A stretch of 64,000 nucleotides of DNA from Trichosphaerium sp. ATCC 40318 (GCA_038496445.1 JALMLS010000086.1:1-64000); one strand, 5' to 3'. Positions 33,701 to 45,409 are shown, numbered from the stretch's first letter. The notes: generated by a model not told the origin, from the sequence alone. Numbers and translations are program-made.

Positions 33701-34752
33701 GAAGAAAATCAAAAAAAAAAGTACGAAAAATCACATGCGATTTTCACGCTGTGGATATAGCTTGCTTCGATAATTTAAACGTACGGTGTGTTATAGTTAG
33801 GTCTACTTGGAGTTGCATATACATTAGCTGGATTCGTACGCATTGATGCGTTTGGGTATAAAGGTTCTTGTGCTGCAATATGTGAAGGAATCATACCATT
33901 CATACTTGGCATCTGTGATACTTGTCTATTATTATAAGGAGCACGTGCGTTCGAATTTGCTAAAGTAACACGTGAGCGAGACAATATTGAAGAAATATTA
34001 AGCGATTCAGATGAAAGGTCAATATGTCACGTGTATAGGTTTGCAACAAAGAATCCAACTCGAAGAAAAAAATATTGTTGTAAAAACAATACTTACGTTG
34101 GTAACTAGATTGTGATTGGTTGAGTGTATTCTTCATACGTTGACTATAATTCAATCCTTCAGACTTGTAATTTCTTCTTGATCGTCCATAGTATCCTTTT
34201 CAAATCAGTTAGTACTTACATACTCAATGTCGTTGATGTTGTTGTATTCTGTACAAGTTCTTTTGAAAAAAATGGTTCATAAAACAAGAAACCTCAAATA
34301 ATGTTCAGAATGCGTCTATAAATTGTGTGTAGCTTTATTCAAAGCCATTTGAAAGTAATTTGATTTTTTTACAAAAACTGTAGAGCGCTTTTTGGCAGTA
34401 CCTCTGCGTGGACCTCTATTCGCGGCGACAGCGAGGTTAAATAAGTACACAAACACTACTCCCGCCAAGAACCATCCAAAACCCATTATTATGCCTAGAG
34501 AGCGTTAAAACATTCCTTTAACGCTAAGCGCACCCCCATAGAACCCAACTGTGGACCAAAAATCATTGTGGCTTTACAGATGTCATTCTTCATTGTAAAA
34601 CGGTAAAATACGTACACCACAGTGCCAGCGTATACAAAAGACATGATAGCAATAAAGAAACTGGCTAGGCAACAATACAATAAAAATTGATCGCCAGAAA
34701 GCGGCTGGGTACCCCCGCGCGAAAAAGAGCTTCTTGATGATCTGTTCGACAT
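30776..34752 (-). CDS. TMEM209 homologue with C-terminal FG-repeat tail
   Basis: Thirteen exons (34752-34545, 34494-34402, 34195-34097, 33959-33785, 33587-33170, 33121-33050, 32991-32941, 32864-32694, 32628-32502, 32440-32340, 32257-31961, 31755-31582, 31309-30776) sum to 840 codons. Two N-terminal TM segments (LLYCCLASFFIAIMSF; FGWFLAGVVFVYLFNLA) precede a basic, disordered region. The conserved domain has the TMEM209 (cytochrome B561 N-terminal) hallmarks RIKVDLSQGTCMACFNWNRG, WTPELPTD, IVMHVFEEY, YQTHIHPPHFN and GRNNLFQALVLFVY. The last exon (178 codons) is a run of TNTGFGG / NKGFGG units, about 18 GFG motifs. Human TMEM209 is a nuclear-envelope protein linked to Nup205. The FG tail would make this a membrane-anchored nucleoporin. 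Confidence 0.85.
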
Positions 34753-35064
34753 ACAAGCGACTCTTTAACGACGTTTCTTCAATGATTGGCAGAAAAAAAA
34801 GTAAACGGCTTTCGCGCCCGAAGGAAAAGCCATAAAGAAACAACGTTCGTACGACAATCGTCTTGCTGTAAGTCAACTACGCAGGCGTTTTTGTATACAA
34901 ACAACAATAATTTTACTTAGTTAGCCTCGTAAGGCTTTTTTTTACAGGTGGCTTTTGTTTTAAATAGGGTTTGACAATAGATAAGTGCCCCACGTATGTA
35001 GAATTTTGTTTTTGTTGGGTGAGAATGTGTGAGAGTGGGTATTGGAAAGTTGTGGATGCAATTT

Positions 35065-36149
35065 TTACTTTTCCTCGCGAGGTCCTTTTGATAGGAGCTT
35101 GAATATAGGCAAACGACCTTTCTTCTTCTTTCCAGATCCTTTGCTTTTACTACGAGTGCGTGAAGAAGATTCTGGGAGAGGTAGCGTTGGTTTGACAACA
35201 ACTTCGTTAACTGGTGTTGGTGGAGGGGCAACGGTATCGGGTTCATCATCGCGGCGCTCTTGAGTGTGGTGTATGAACCTACAGCGCGTACCATACGGAC
35301 AGGTACCGAGGGTGTGGAAAGTTTTACAAATTTCAGTTTTGTATTTCGGGTGACGAAGGAGTGGTCTGAGCTCTGTAAATAAATATAAGTAACCGTTTTC
35401 GTTGATTAATTAGTAAATTGTACTGTGCAGTAAAGAAAAACGCCCAATAAACAAAAATTTATGAAAAAAATAGAAAAACGAAAGCACAAGGCGATAAAAA
35501 AAGGTACAAAGGATAAAACAAATAAAAACGATAAACGTGAAGCATGGTTATATTTTTAAAGGGGTACCAAATAGAAAATGTTTTGTTAGGCGTTACTTGA
35601 ATTTATACCCGATGGAATTAATGGAAAAACAACTCTTTTCTATTTCTACGTACCATCACCGCCATGCGCAAACTGGCATTTATTCCCGTATCTACACGAT
35701 CCAGTTTCTACCCAAGAGCGGCATAATTCGGTTTTATACCTGCTCTGTTGTCCGAGTTGTTGTTCGATGTCTACGTTGCGTTTCTTTTTCCTTCCTTGTA
35801 TTCCCGACTTGGTTTTTTTTGGTTGTGTTGCTGGATTGGCGTGTTTTTTCGTTTGAAGAGTCTCTGGAGTCCTCCAATCAGAAGTCCATTCAGCTGCCCA
35901 AAACGCAGCTTGAGTTTGTTCTTTTGAAGGAGCAACGTCGCGAATTGACGGTTTTTTAACAGTTGGTGCTGGTGTGGTGGTGAAACTCTTGGTGCCTGTC
36001 CCCCAAGCGTTTACCGGAGATCCAGAATTTGCCGGTTCAGTACTGGTAGAGGCAACGCGCCAGCTGTCTGCACCTCCAGAAGCTGATGCAAATTCATTTG
36101 CTTCGAAACTTGGTGGTGGTGGTACAGCTGTAACGTACCGTCTGGACAT
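35065..36149 (-). CDS. Tandem CCCH zinc-finger protein (TTP/ZFP36-like)
   Basis: Exons 36149-35654 and 35372-35065 are joined across a 281-nt intron. The first finger, [16 protein letters not shown]...CQFAH, is C-x8-C-x5-C-x3-H. The second, [16 protein letters not shown]...CRFIH, lies across the splice with the typical KTE lead-in and ~18-residue linker of the tristetraprolin family. These fingers bind AU-rich 3' UTR elements and trigger mRNA decay. The N terminus (~140 residues) is Ala/Ser/Pro-rich and disordered with a Trp-containing motif ([10 protein letters not shown]). The C terminus is basic (KKKKGR). Cytosolic or nuclear RNA-binding is well supported by the fingers; targets are unknown. 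Confidence 0.85.
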
Positions 36150-36429
36150 TAACGAATTTAATCGATTTCAGGAGGTGTGGCTTTGAGCGTGAGGGGTTTT
36201 ATTAATTCACAAAATACAGAGAAAATTTTTAGCTCATAAACTACAATGACAGCCAAAAGGAAAAAAAGTAGAGTCTACGCTAAGGGCATACTACTAGATA
36301 GCTCTACGTAGCGTAGTTATTTGAAAACTTGAGAATAAGCGTAAAAAGTCAACTAACTGTTCCAAATAACGTTATTATCTTATACTGAGGCTCTAAGATT
36401 ACGGAAAAAACTTGTGAAAAGTAGAAACA

Positions 36430-36870
36430 TGGAGTTGCGTGATCGTTTATTTTTCCGGACATGTCAGGCATTTTACGCTATGCGTAGTACGTTGGGTATA
36501 AACTGTGTGGCGTATGTGACAATACATTTGCAGTTTTAGTTTTTTTTGGTGCACACAGATTACAAATGACAGGTCTCGCTTTTTTAATCCGTCTATTAAA
36601 TCGCACAAAGGTTTCGTGTGGCACAGTTCTTGAAAACAAAGTGGAGAAAAACAATCACAACTACACAACCCTGTTTTTAGAAACAGTAAGCGGTGTGTGT
36701 ACCTCAGTGGATGGCAATGATGATTTTACAAGGTAGTAATGCGCTGCAGATTCTATTGCGTCAACTCCTATGCGTTTCAGGTGCGCAAAAATCGTTCTAC
36801 ATTGACTCAAATAAACGCTGTGGCTCTGTAACTGACTTAATTTAGAGCGTAAGTCAAATATTTGGAACAA
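36430..36870 (-). CDS. Unresolved small gene, basic CxxC protein
   Basis: Two open stretches on the minus strand look coding: one with HLKRIGVDAIESAAHYYL (about 36800-36700) ending in a GTACAC donor, and one with FVRFNRRIKKARPVICNLC (about 36620-36460). The second resembles zinc-ribbon proteins of the RNase P/MRP type, but the two phases do not join and I find no ATG. It is either a gene whose exons I mis-assign or a decayed one. It would share a divergent promoter with the gene at 36880. Confidence 0.25.
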
Positions 36871-36879
36871 CGGCTCGCA

Positions 36880-37478
36880 ATGACGTCAATACCTGTGAAT
36901 AGCACACGATCGTTCAAAAACCAAGTCAGAGCGCTTGTACGCGCTAATATAGCAAAGCTAGAACCCAAAAAGGCGCGTTAAGAAAAGCATTCATGGAGTA
37001 GTTGCGGCCTACTCTCTCGCTGCTGGATTCCGCAGTGTAAGGGCGAGTAGGGAGCACAACACGAAGTGATAGGCGTGTTTTCAAACGTGTGTAAGGTCTT
37101 GCTGCCGGTTACCGCAGTGTAAGGGATCTGAGCACGTTTAATTACATGCCACCACCTTTTTTGACAACAAACTCACTCGCGTTTTAGGCGGTCTATGACG
37201 AAGCTGTATCAGTAGTTATACAAGAATTCGCTACGAAAGTGGTCCAACAAGAGCAAGAACTTCAAGCAACTCGAGGGTTAAAACGAGACCTTGATGCGCT
37301 ACAAGGCGAAAATGCGAAGTTGCTGAGAGAAAACAAGAAGCTGCGGACAGCAATCGCTAAAATGAACGAAGAAGCACAAATCGTTGCCAAGAGCGCTCAT
37401 GCTATTACAACCCTTGCATCTATAAACGACACACTTGCCGAAGAAGATGACGACGAAGTCTTGCTGCTCAAGAGATGA
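36880..37478 (+). CDS. Small coiled-coil protein
   Basis: Exons 36880-36936 and 37188-37478 encode 115 aa, with a relatively long 251-nt intron. Residues ~35-95 form a heptad-rich coiled coil (QQEQELQATRGL, ENAKLLRENKKLRTAI). The N terminus is basic (RSFKNQVRAL) and the C terminus acidic (AEEDDDEVLLL). No enzymatic motif is present. The acceptor was chosen to keep phase 0. A role as a subunit or adaptor in a complex is plausible; the family is not recognised. The intron contains repeated hairpins described in the findings. Confidence 0.55.
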
Positions 37479-37845
37479 AACAAACTGTTATAACAAAGAA
37501 TCATCACTTCGAGCCAGTTTGTTGACTCCAGTAGCGAGGTGCCTTCCGTTGTGGCACAAATCGAGAAAACCGCGACGTGCGAGTTGGAATGGAAATGAAA
37601 TGTATTGCCAAGTGTCATATTTCGTGGTCTGTCAGGTTTACAACACACTGTTATAAAGCGCCATACAAGGCGTCCTAAATAAACTAATGAAAATGTGTTG
37701 CAATAATTGTTTGCAGACTCAACAAAGACTTGTCACTCGTTGGCTTGGCTATTACTGTGGCGTATCTGTGACAGTACAGGCATCGCCAATATTCTTCGCT
37801 TAAAGGTTTAAGTCCCCAATTTTACATTATTGAAGCCCAGCGGTA

Positions 37846-38939
37846 ATGATTATACGCAACACCCTCGCTAGAGCGTCACAACGGCAAACGCGTGTTGCTA
37901 GCACAAAGCGCTCGCGAGTTAGAACAAAACGAGTTGCAAATACCAGAGCGTCGGTAGTTTTAGTGTCTAAGCGCAATTACGCAACACACAACGAAGTTAT
38001 CAAAAATGCTTTGGATTACATGCATGAAACGAACATGGGAGTCGATATTGGCCAAGACGTAGACACAGAGTACGAGTCAGAACACGGTGACGAGACACCA
38101 ATCCCTGGTCTTGTAGAAAGCACTAAAGTTCATACTGATGGCAAGCGCATATATTCTAGACAAGAAGTACGTTATTATCTCTGTTAATTGTTATCTTTTT
38201 GATTATTATCGTTTAATTATCCTACAGGTTGGAAAACACAGTACAGCAAGCGACTGTTGGTTTATAATTCGCGCTAAAGTATACAATATCACAGAGTGGC
38301 TTAATTTTGCTCCATGCAGAGGTGCCCCAACCCGCCTATTAGAAGTACGCCTGTTTTAAACATAAAAACCAAAACGCTCAAGCTTTTAAAAGTCGTCTTG
38401 TGCCAATTGGCTCTACACTCGCTTTAAAACGCTCTAACAAAAGTCAGTTTGCTGGAAGAGACGCTACTATGGCATTTGATAGTAACGAACACTCTTGGAG
38501 GGCTGTAACTATGCTTGAAGATTTTCACATTGGGTGAGGATTTTTACCTTTTTTTTTTTTTTTCGTACAATAGCACTTCGCGCACTCATATGAGAACAAC
38601 TCGCTTACTTTTATGGTTAGCTGGTGTTTTGAAAAACCACGTTACACTATCATTAACGGACCAACATATGCAACCAATGAGAGAAGATATGCTTATGGTG
38701 TTGCGTCAGACCGTTGGAATCTCGACTTTGCAGATGAACAATTCAAACTGTACGTACAGCGTCTCTTTTTTTTTTACTCTGCTGTTCTTTGTGGACTTAT
38801 TTGTTAATCTAGGAGTGAGACACCAAGCGACCAGGATACGTATGATCCAAAAGGAAGCATACGTGATGTACCAGACAAGTCAAAATACCCTCAACAACCA
38901 AAAGAACCTTCAACTGAAGAAACAACAAAAAAAGACTAA
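37846..38939 (+). CDS. Mitochondrial-type protein with degenerate cytochrome b5-like domain
   Basis: The N terminus is Arg/Ser/Thr-rich without acids (SQRQTRVASTKRSRVRT... RNYATHNEV), typical of a mitochondrial presequence. Exons 37846-38166, 38228-38344 and from 38448 encode YSRQEVGKHSTASDCWFII, KVYNITEW and EFAGRDATMAFDSNEHSW, a cytochrome b5 fold. The HPGG heme loop reads NFAPCRGAP, so the first axial His is absent while the second (EHS) is present. Later exons (38574-38749, 38813-38939) give an unknown segment and a charged tail (PKEPSTEETTKKD). The frame is kept (265 aa) if exon 3 ends at GCT/GTAACT, but then a b5-like end (TMLEDFHIG) is spliced out, so this exon boundary is uncertain. 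Confidence 0.55.
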
Positions 38940-39452
38940 AAACCATTAAAAAAAAAAAATAACCAAACTGCTCTTGCTGGAACAAAAGCGGCTTGGCGCA
39001 ACTTTTTGTTGCGCGTTTGTATACCTTATACAAAGTACAAAGGAATCCATGTATGTACGGCGGGTCTCTATTTGGGCCTACCCACAAAATCATCATTTAC
39101 TTGACATACAAATACCATTCAAAGCGATTTTACGCAAACTAACTGTGTTTTTGTTGAACGTGGGTTGGTATTGGGATCTCTACATTTTTTGTAGAGTGAA
39201 GGAAAAACCAGTGGACTACGAGGTTTCGCTTGTTCCTTTGAAGGTATAGTGTTTGGCGTATTAGTTGGTCGATCAGTATTGACTTTTTGTTTTTTTTTTG
39301 AATTTTGTCCTATTTGTAGCTGAACAAACGTGTAGCCTCAAAACCTATTTTGGTTGTCTTTGGTAGCGCTTACGATCAAAACTAAACGTTCCAAATACGC
39401 ATGGGTTGATATTATTTAAAATACTATCGTTTAGAAACAATCAATATACAAA
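38940..39452. other. Intergenic region
   Basis: Spacer between two co-oriented genes. No exon or repeat recognised, and no CACGTG found here. Confidence 0.35.
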
Positions 39453-42400
39453 ATGAAATCAACCAGCGATGATAAAACGGGAAGAGCTATGTCTGTACAT
39501 AAAAAACCTGCACCATTACCCAGACCATCACGAAGTTATACCGTAGCAGCTGGATCGCCAACACGTAGATCCCCTGCGTATTCTACTTCGGGCCCACGTC
39601 CTAATGTCAAAAAGGTAAACGATTTTGCTTTAGCCTACTAAAATATATGTAACCACGCCATTGAGATGCGAAAGAACTGATTCTCAAAATAAGAGACGCG
39701 TACACTTTCTAACTTTGCTCCAAAGGAGCCAATAATTGTTTACTTTGGTGATAAGACAAGCACAAGGATAGAGATATACGCTACACACTCTGCAAGCGCA
39801 ATGAAAGTAATTATTTTTAAAGCAAAAAAAATGCCGTTTGGTGATATTGAAAAGTTCGGTTTGTACTCAGAGATAGTCTCAAATCTACAACGTAAAGGTA
39901 CTGATCTATTAAAAGTATAATTGCGAATCCGTAATATCATTCTAACAGCACAATGTGCTGTTTTATCTTCGCTATTGCCACTTTTCTTTATTTTTGGCTT
40001 TGAAGCCTTTTTTGGAACTTGACGATTTCAAAGATACAAATACGTATACATCATTGTAAACTAATTTATTTTTAGTATCAGAGGTTGCATCAGACTCTAA
40101 GCCTTTCGATTTGTATAAGAAGTACCTCAACAGCACAAAAAGCCAACTTCGATTTTTCCTTTTAGAAAAATCTAAATTCAAGGACTTTAAGCTTAACAAA
40201 TGTACGTAACAGCAAGTTGTTCCGATTATTTTATGCACACGTGCCACTATTTTTATCAAAACTATTTTTACTTTATGCTTCGAATTACATTAAAGGCGCT
40301 AGTGCGTAACACGTGCGCTACAAAATTTGGTCTTTTTTTTTTTGGCTGCCACTACAACCGTTTAAATGTTTGCGTGTGACTTCCTTCGTGTCACAGTATT
40401 CGTGAATTTTTATTGTATTTTTTTATGGATATTACTTTATACTCGTGTTGTGGTTGTTAGTTTAATAATGATTGTTTTATTAGTTGGTAAAGGCTTGAAG
40501 AAATTAAAAAAAGCAAAGAAGGGTAAAACAATGAGAAAACTAAGAGGAATATCGAAAGTAGATAGAAGTGAAAGCAGTAGATTAAGTCCTAAAAAGAAAC
40601 CAGAAACTCGTAGAAGGGTAAGGAAGAACATTGTATTTCTCTTCTTTTCTTTTTTTTTCCATGCTAGTAGCTTCATTGAACAAGTTGTTTTAACTATTTC
40701 TCACGTTTATTTTTTTGTATTTTACTCTTGTTTTCTAACTTATTTTTAGTCAAATACAACCGGATCTCTAGGTATGCGAGAGTCTTGTCCTTCCACAGCA
40801 GAACGTGTGTCAAGCCCTGCACATGTTACTAAAGATAATGAGGTTAGTTGTCTTTATTCTATTACTTGACTTCTTATTTATACACAGGCACGTGGAGATA
40901 CACCTACAAAGAATCGTCCAGGTAGTCCTACACCTGCAAGAAAGACTGCACGTGGTACGTAGTATTGATTAACTCCAGTGAAAAATATTTCTTGAGAATT
41001 CTGTTTATGCATTTGTTTGGAGATAGACTTCGTGACTCTTTCGGTTATTAACCATAATATTAGACTCTGGAATAATGGATTCTTCTAAATTATATGTTTC
41101 TTCTATTTGTGGTAATTGCAGTATTATTATTCAAGACACTCAAAGTACGAGGACTTTGTCGAATGACTGCCTAACTTTCTTTTTTTCTCCCATTTTTTTC
41201 TGACAACTCATGTTTTATCTCTAGACAAAGAACGTGTTGTTGGTGCTGCTAAAGCAATAGCAAATGAAACACAAAAACTTATAGCTTGCGCAAAACATGT
41301 ATCAGTGTTGTTACTTGACTTCCCGTTACGCCAAAAACAACTACTAGCACATGGACGTGGTATAGCATTAACAACATCAAAACTTGCAATGAAATCACAA
41401 CGTGCTACCACTGATTCTGATTTTCATGCACTTGTGTCTCTTGCTAAAGTATTGTCTAATCACTGTGAGGAGATACTTGTAGTTATACTTTCAGCAAACA
41501 CGTACGTCACACTAAACATCAGAAGCAAAAACGGAAAAAACACTTCTTTACAATCTAAAATTCTTAAGTTTTCACTCTTTAGTTAAACGACTTTTAAACA
41601 CTTGAGTATCTAATTAAGGAAATTGAATACAGCGTTTGCTATTAATCATAGTATTTTATCTCTAGACAATAGCGTAGTTTGACACTTTCTCCATCTTTGT
41701 ATTTTTTGACTTGTTTTTAACATTTTTTTGTTTTTAGTCCACCTGTTCCAGCTATAAGTGTCGAAGTTGAATTAGTAGAAGCGCCTATAATAAAGCGGAA
41801 ATCTATGGCTACTGACCCAATAAGATCAAGAGCTCATACAACTGCTGGTACGTATTGCTGCTATTAAGAAAAAAATAAGAAAAAAGAATCCTAACACATT
41901 TCTACCAGCAAAATCATCTCTGAAGTCTATCTCGAAGAGTAACTCTTTTGAACAAAGAAGTAAACATTCTATTGAATCAAGTTGTAAATCACATGATTCT
42001 GAAACGAAATCATCAATAGAAACACTTGAAGATAGTTGTGATGACGTAGATAAACTTCTCGCTCAATTCGAGACAGAAATAGAACATACAAAGAAACTTG
42101 GAATACAAGTACCTTCACCTGATAATGATCAAGGAAATAATATCCATGGAAAGGACTCAGAACATGCTTACCTATCTACTGATGAAGTTGATGGTATATA
42201 CGCTATGATAACAGAACTTGAGACGCTTACAGACACTGATGCAACAACACTTGAAACGCCGAATAGTGACGACTTTGGTGAAGTTAAGAGTGAACCTATT
42301 TCTCCTCCTCCGAACACTCAGAAATCGATTTCTGTCTCTGCCAAGACAAAAGTAGAGGTAGCAGATAAAGACTTTGCTAGTGAAGCTGAAGCTCTTGAGA

Positions 42401-42975
42401 AGTTGATGGACCCTAATGCATCTAACTCTGCACGTCTTTCTGTTCTTATGAACGCTGGTACGTTTACTTTTTTCTCGCCTTGGTTTTTTTTTTCTCTTGC
42501 TCGAAAGTAACAACTCGTGAGACTCTCAGTTTTTGTTGAAATCTTTCAAATATCGTGTGACTTCTTTCTGATATACTACACCAACAATAATATGAGAAAC
42601 AATTTCATTTTCTTGTTGAGGGGGTGTTGTATGAGGTGAAGGACGAATGTGGTTCCTCGTTTTGATTTTTTTTTTTTTTTGTGTTTGTGATTTTGTGAAA
42701 ACTCCAACGGAGGTAAAACTGCAATTTATACCTTACAACTGTCATACACATCAAATACCTTTTTTTTTTTTTGGTTGTAGTTCTTCACGAACCTTTTTTG
42801 TTTTTGCTTTTCTTTCTTACACAGTTTGCCAGTTGAACAAGATTTGCAACGAGAGACAGAAAAAACACAAGCTTTATTTGGTCCTGTTGATGAACAAGCT
42901 GAAATGGATGAGAATGATGCTATTCTTGCTCAATTTGATGCGCTCAAAATTGAAGAAATTGATCTTGACTTTTAG
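39453..42975 (+). CDS. Adaptor-like protein with RA/FERM-type ubiquitin fold and helical module
   Basis: Ten exons (39453-39614, 39726-39897, 40076-40201, 40484-40617, 40750-40842, 40888-40954, 41225-41501, 41738-41847, 41909-42457, 42833-42975) give 610 aa. A Pro/Ser-rich N terminus (KKPAPLPRPSRSYT) is followed by a ~100-residue RA- or FERM-F0-like domain (IIVYFGDKTSTRIEIYA ... FDLYKKYL ... LRFFLLEKS). A Lys-rich linker (KGLKKLKKAKKGK) comes next, then a helical module (VVGAAKAIANETQKLIACAKHV ... SLAKVLSNHCEEILVV) that resembles talin/vinculin rod bundles, and an acidic C terminus (EMDENDAILAQFDALKIEE). It could be a RIAM-like Rap-talin adaptor, but that is inference from layout only. Confidence 0.6.
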
Positions 42976-43819
42976 AGAAAAAAACCCAAAAAAAACAGCT
43001 TGAAAATAAAAGAAAAAAATGTAGTATAAATTGTGTATGTTGACAGTATTGTCCGAAAGGGTCGCCACAGACAAAAGTAACTTGTATACCACGAGGAAAG
43101 CGTCATGCAAATCGCTCTCAACAGAGTTGACACCCCTTGGAAAACATGCACAGGTCTGTTTGTTACGAGTGTGGCGTAAATGGGACAAATAACGTTCCGC
43201 ACCACAGTTTGATAAATCTGACTGAACAAAAAAATCTTTCAAAAAAGACATGTGCAATGAGACCGTAGGGCGTTGTACTACAATTTTGAAACAAAAATGA
43301 AACGGATAAAGGCTGTTGCTGGGTTTCCGTTTTGAGAAAAGTAAAAAAAAACAAACTGAAGCGTTACCTTGACGTGGCTTGACAATAGTACCCTCAACAA
43401 AGGCTATCTTTGTTTATTCAGCATCCCAGGTGAACTAACAGGATCTATAACATTTATAAATTCTACTTTTTAACAACAAGTATTGCCAATGAATGGGTGA
43501 GAAAATAGCGGTTCTCCTTAAACAACCTGCAAACAATATATTGTAAGTACTACATTGTTACTAGTTGCGTGCAACAAAAGCGACAGTGAGTTGTAAACGG
43601 CCACCCGGAAAAATATGAAAGAAATAAAAAAGTACATTCATCTTGTACTGCATCACGCAGTTTACTTTTTGAAACTGAACAAACGTACTTCATTAAATAT
43701 AAACCTGTAGTGGTGCTGTATGTAGTTATGAGCCAATTATTTAGGTTTCAAAAAACTGGCACCACGTGTTAGGTGAGTCAATAGTTTTCAGAGTATCACG
43801 TGAAAATTACATAGTCGCA
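42976..43819. other. Gene-free stretch
   Basis: This is the 3' flank of the adaptor gene and the promoter of the F-box/LRR gene. Two CACGTG hexamers (43763, 43798) lie within 60 bp of the downstream ATG. No exon recognised. Confidence 0.4.
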
Positions 43820-44919
43820 ATGGATCGCACACCAGGCAATAAAAAACTGCTTGAAATAGCGTACAACACATTGAATCCAAGGCAAACGTCTTTTTTGATT
43901 ATATCGTTCTAAAACTAAGTTGTAGTGCTCAAAAAACGTTATTGGACATGCCTGTTGAGATTCTAGCAATGATATTAACTCATACAACAAAAGATCGATT
44001 TGCAGCTTGTCAAACATGTCGTATCCTTTGTTCTATCATTCACGACATTATCGGATACCATAGAATATGGGTAAAAACAGATGAACAAGCAAAACAAGTT
44101 GTTAAACACAGTGGAATCATGAAACACACAAAAATCAAGTTTGTGAATAATACAAGGAGCAAGTTTCCTTCTGACGAGATTGTGAAACAATTCGCTGGAG
44201 TTCATACAATTGGTTTTAGATTGTGTAACTGCATTACAGATGAAGGTGTGAAGGCACTTGCAGGAGTTCATACAATTAACCTTTGTGCAAGTTATGTAGG
44301 AGATGAAGGAGTTAAAGCACTTGCTGGAGTTCATACTATTGGCCTCGAGTATCTTTATGTAACAGATGAAGGAGTCAAAGCACTTGTTGGAGTTCATACT
44401 ATTGATCTCAAGTCTACTTGTGTGACAGATGAAGGTGTAAAGGCACTTGCGGGAGTTCATACGATTAAACTGGATGACACCGTAGTTACAGATGAAGGAA
44501 TCAAAAGTCTTGTTGGTGTACACACAATTAGCCTAATCAATTGTGTAAATATTACAGTTGAAGGCATCAAAGCACTCAAAGATGTTCATGAGATTGCAAT
44601 TTCTCCCCCAACAGACTTGTGGCTCAAACCACTTGGCAATGTACACTCAGTAACCATTTTAGGGGGAGAAAATATAACAGATGATGGAATCAAATCATTA
44701 ACCAAAGTCAGCCACCTTAGTATTTTTTTTTGCCCCAATATAACAGACTTGGGTTTTAAGACATTGGTAAACCTTGAACAACTACATCTGCAATGCAACA
44801 ACAAGATTACAGATGGTTGCTTGGAGTACTTAAAATCTCTAAAACGTGTTGTATCTGGGGGTACATTACTAACAAAGGAGGCTGTTGAGTCGATGGGTAT
44901 TCAATATACTACATGGTAA
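43820..44919 (+). CDS. F-box / LRR protein (intact)
   Basis: Exons 43820-43881 and 43926-44919 encode 351 aa. The 44-nt intron begins GCAAAC and ends TAG, a GC-AG intron; the inverted paralogue at 24327-25000 has GTAAAC at the same place. Residues ~22-65 are the F-box (LLDMPVEILAMILTHTT...CRILCSIIHDII). About ten LRRs follow (TDEGVKALAGVHTIDL type), the last few more diverged (DLGFKTLVNLEQLHLQ). The expected role is recruiting substrates to an SCF ubiquitin ligase. The alternative non-spliced start inside exon 2 would lose the conserved NKKLLEIAYNTLN segment. Confidence 0.75.
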
Positions 44920-45409
44920 TAATTATATCGTGTTTTACATCTTGTAATCAAACCTTGTTGTATCTGCTGTGTATTTTACAATAAAGCTATATTTATACAG
45001 TTTGGAATCTTAAAATCGATAATGTCCACATGTAGCAGAAGGTGTAGTATTCATTGATTATTTCTTTTGAGTTGTTCATCTGATTGTCGTGAGCAGTAGT
45101 ATAAGAGATGTTACACATGTATATTAGTCTCACACCCGTTCATACCGTGAACGACACTACAACAAGCGCTTACGGAACGAGCTTGGCCAAGGATAAGACA
45201 TACGGTCACAAAATGGCAGTTGTAGGTGGGTAGTGAATCGTGTACTGTTTCTAGTTAGTACTCAATGTAAATATCTCTGAGCTTACAATCACTCAAAGCT
45301 TTAATAGGCCCAAGCGAGTTATCTTTTGAATTGGTGTATGTCATATTGAATATCAAAGATAAACGTGCTTTTTGATTTTATTATTCTAAATACTTTGTTG
45401 TTGAACTCC
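44920..45409. other. Intergenic region
   Basis: 3' flank of the LRR gene; no exon recognised. Confidence 0.35.

Noticed and set aside
35537-36186. Plus-strand open frames across the zinc-finger gene
   Set aside because: Shadows of the minus-strand CCCH gene, whose fingers are unmistakable.
39904-40075. Possible exon with FLELDDFKDTNTYTS in the adaptor gene
   Set aside because: No donor/acceptor combination keeps the frame; skipping it gives a complete 610-residue protein.
40366-40483. Hydrophobic lead (FVNFYCIFLWILLYTR) before GKGLKKLKK as a TM segment
   Set aside because: Phase from exon 3 requires the acceptor TTATTAG at 40483, so this stretch is intron.
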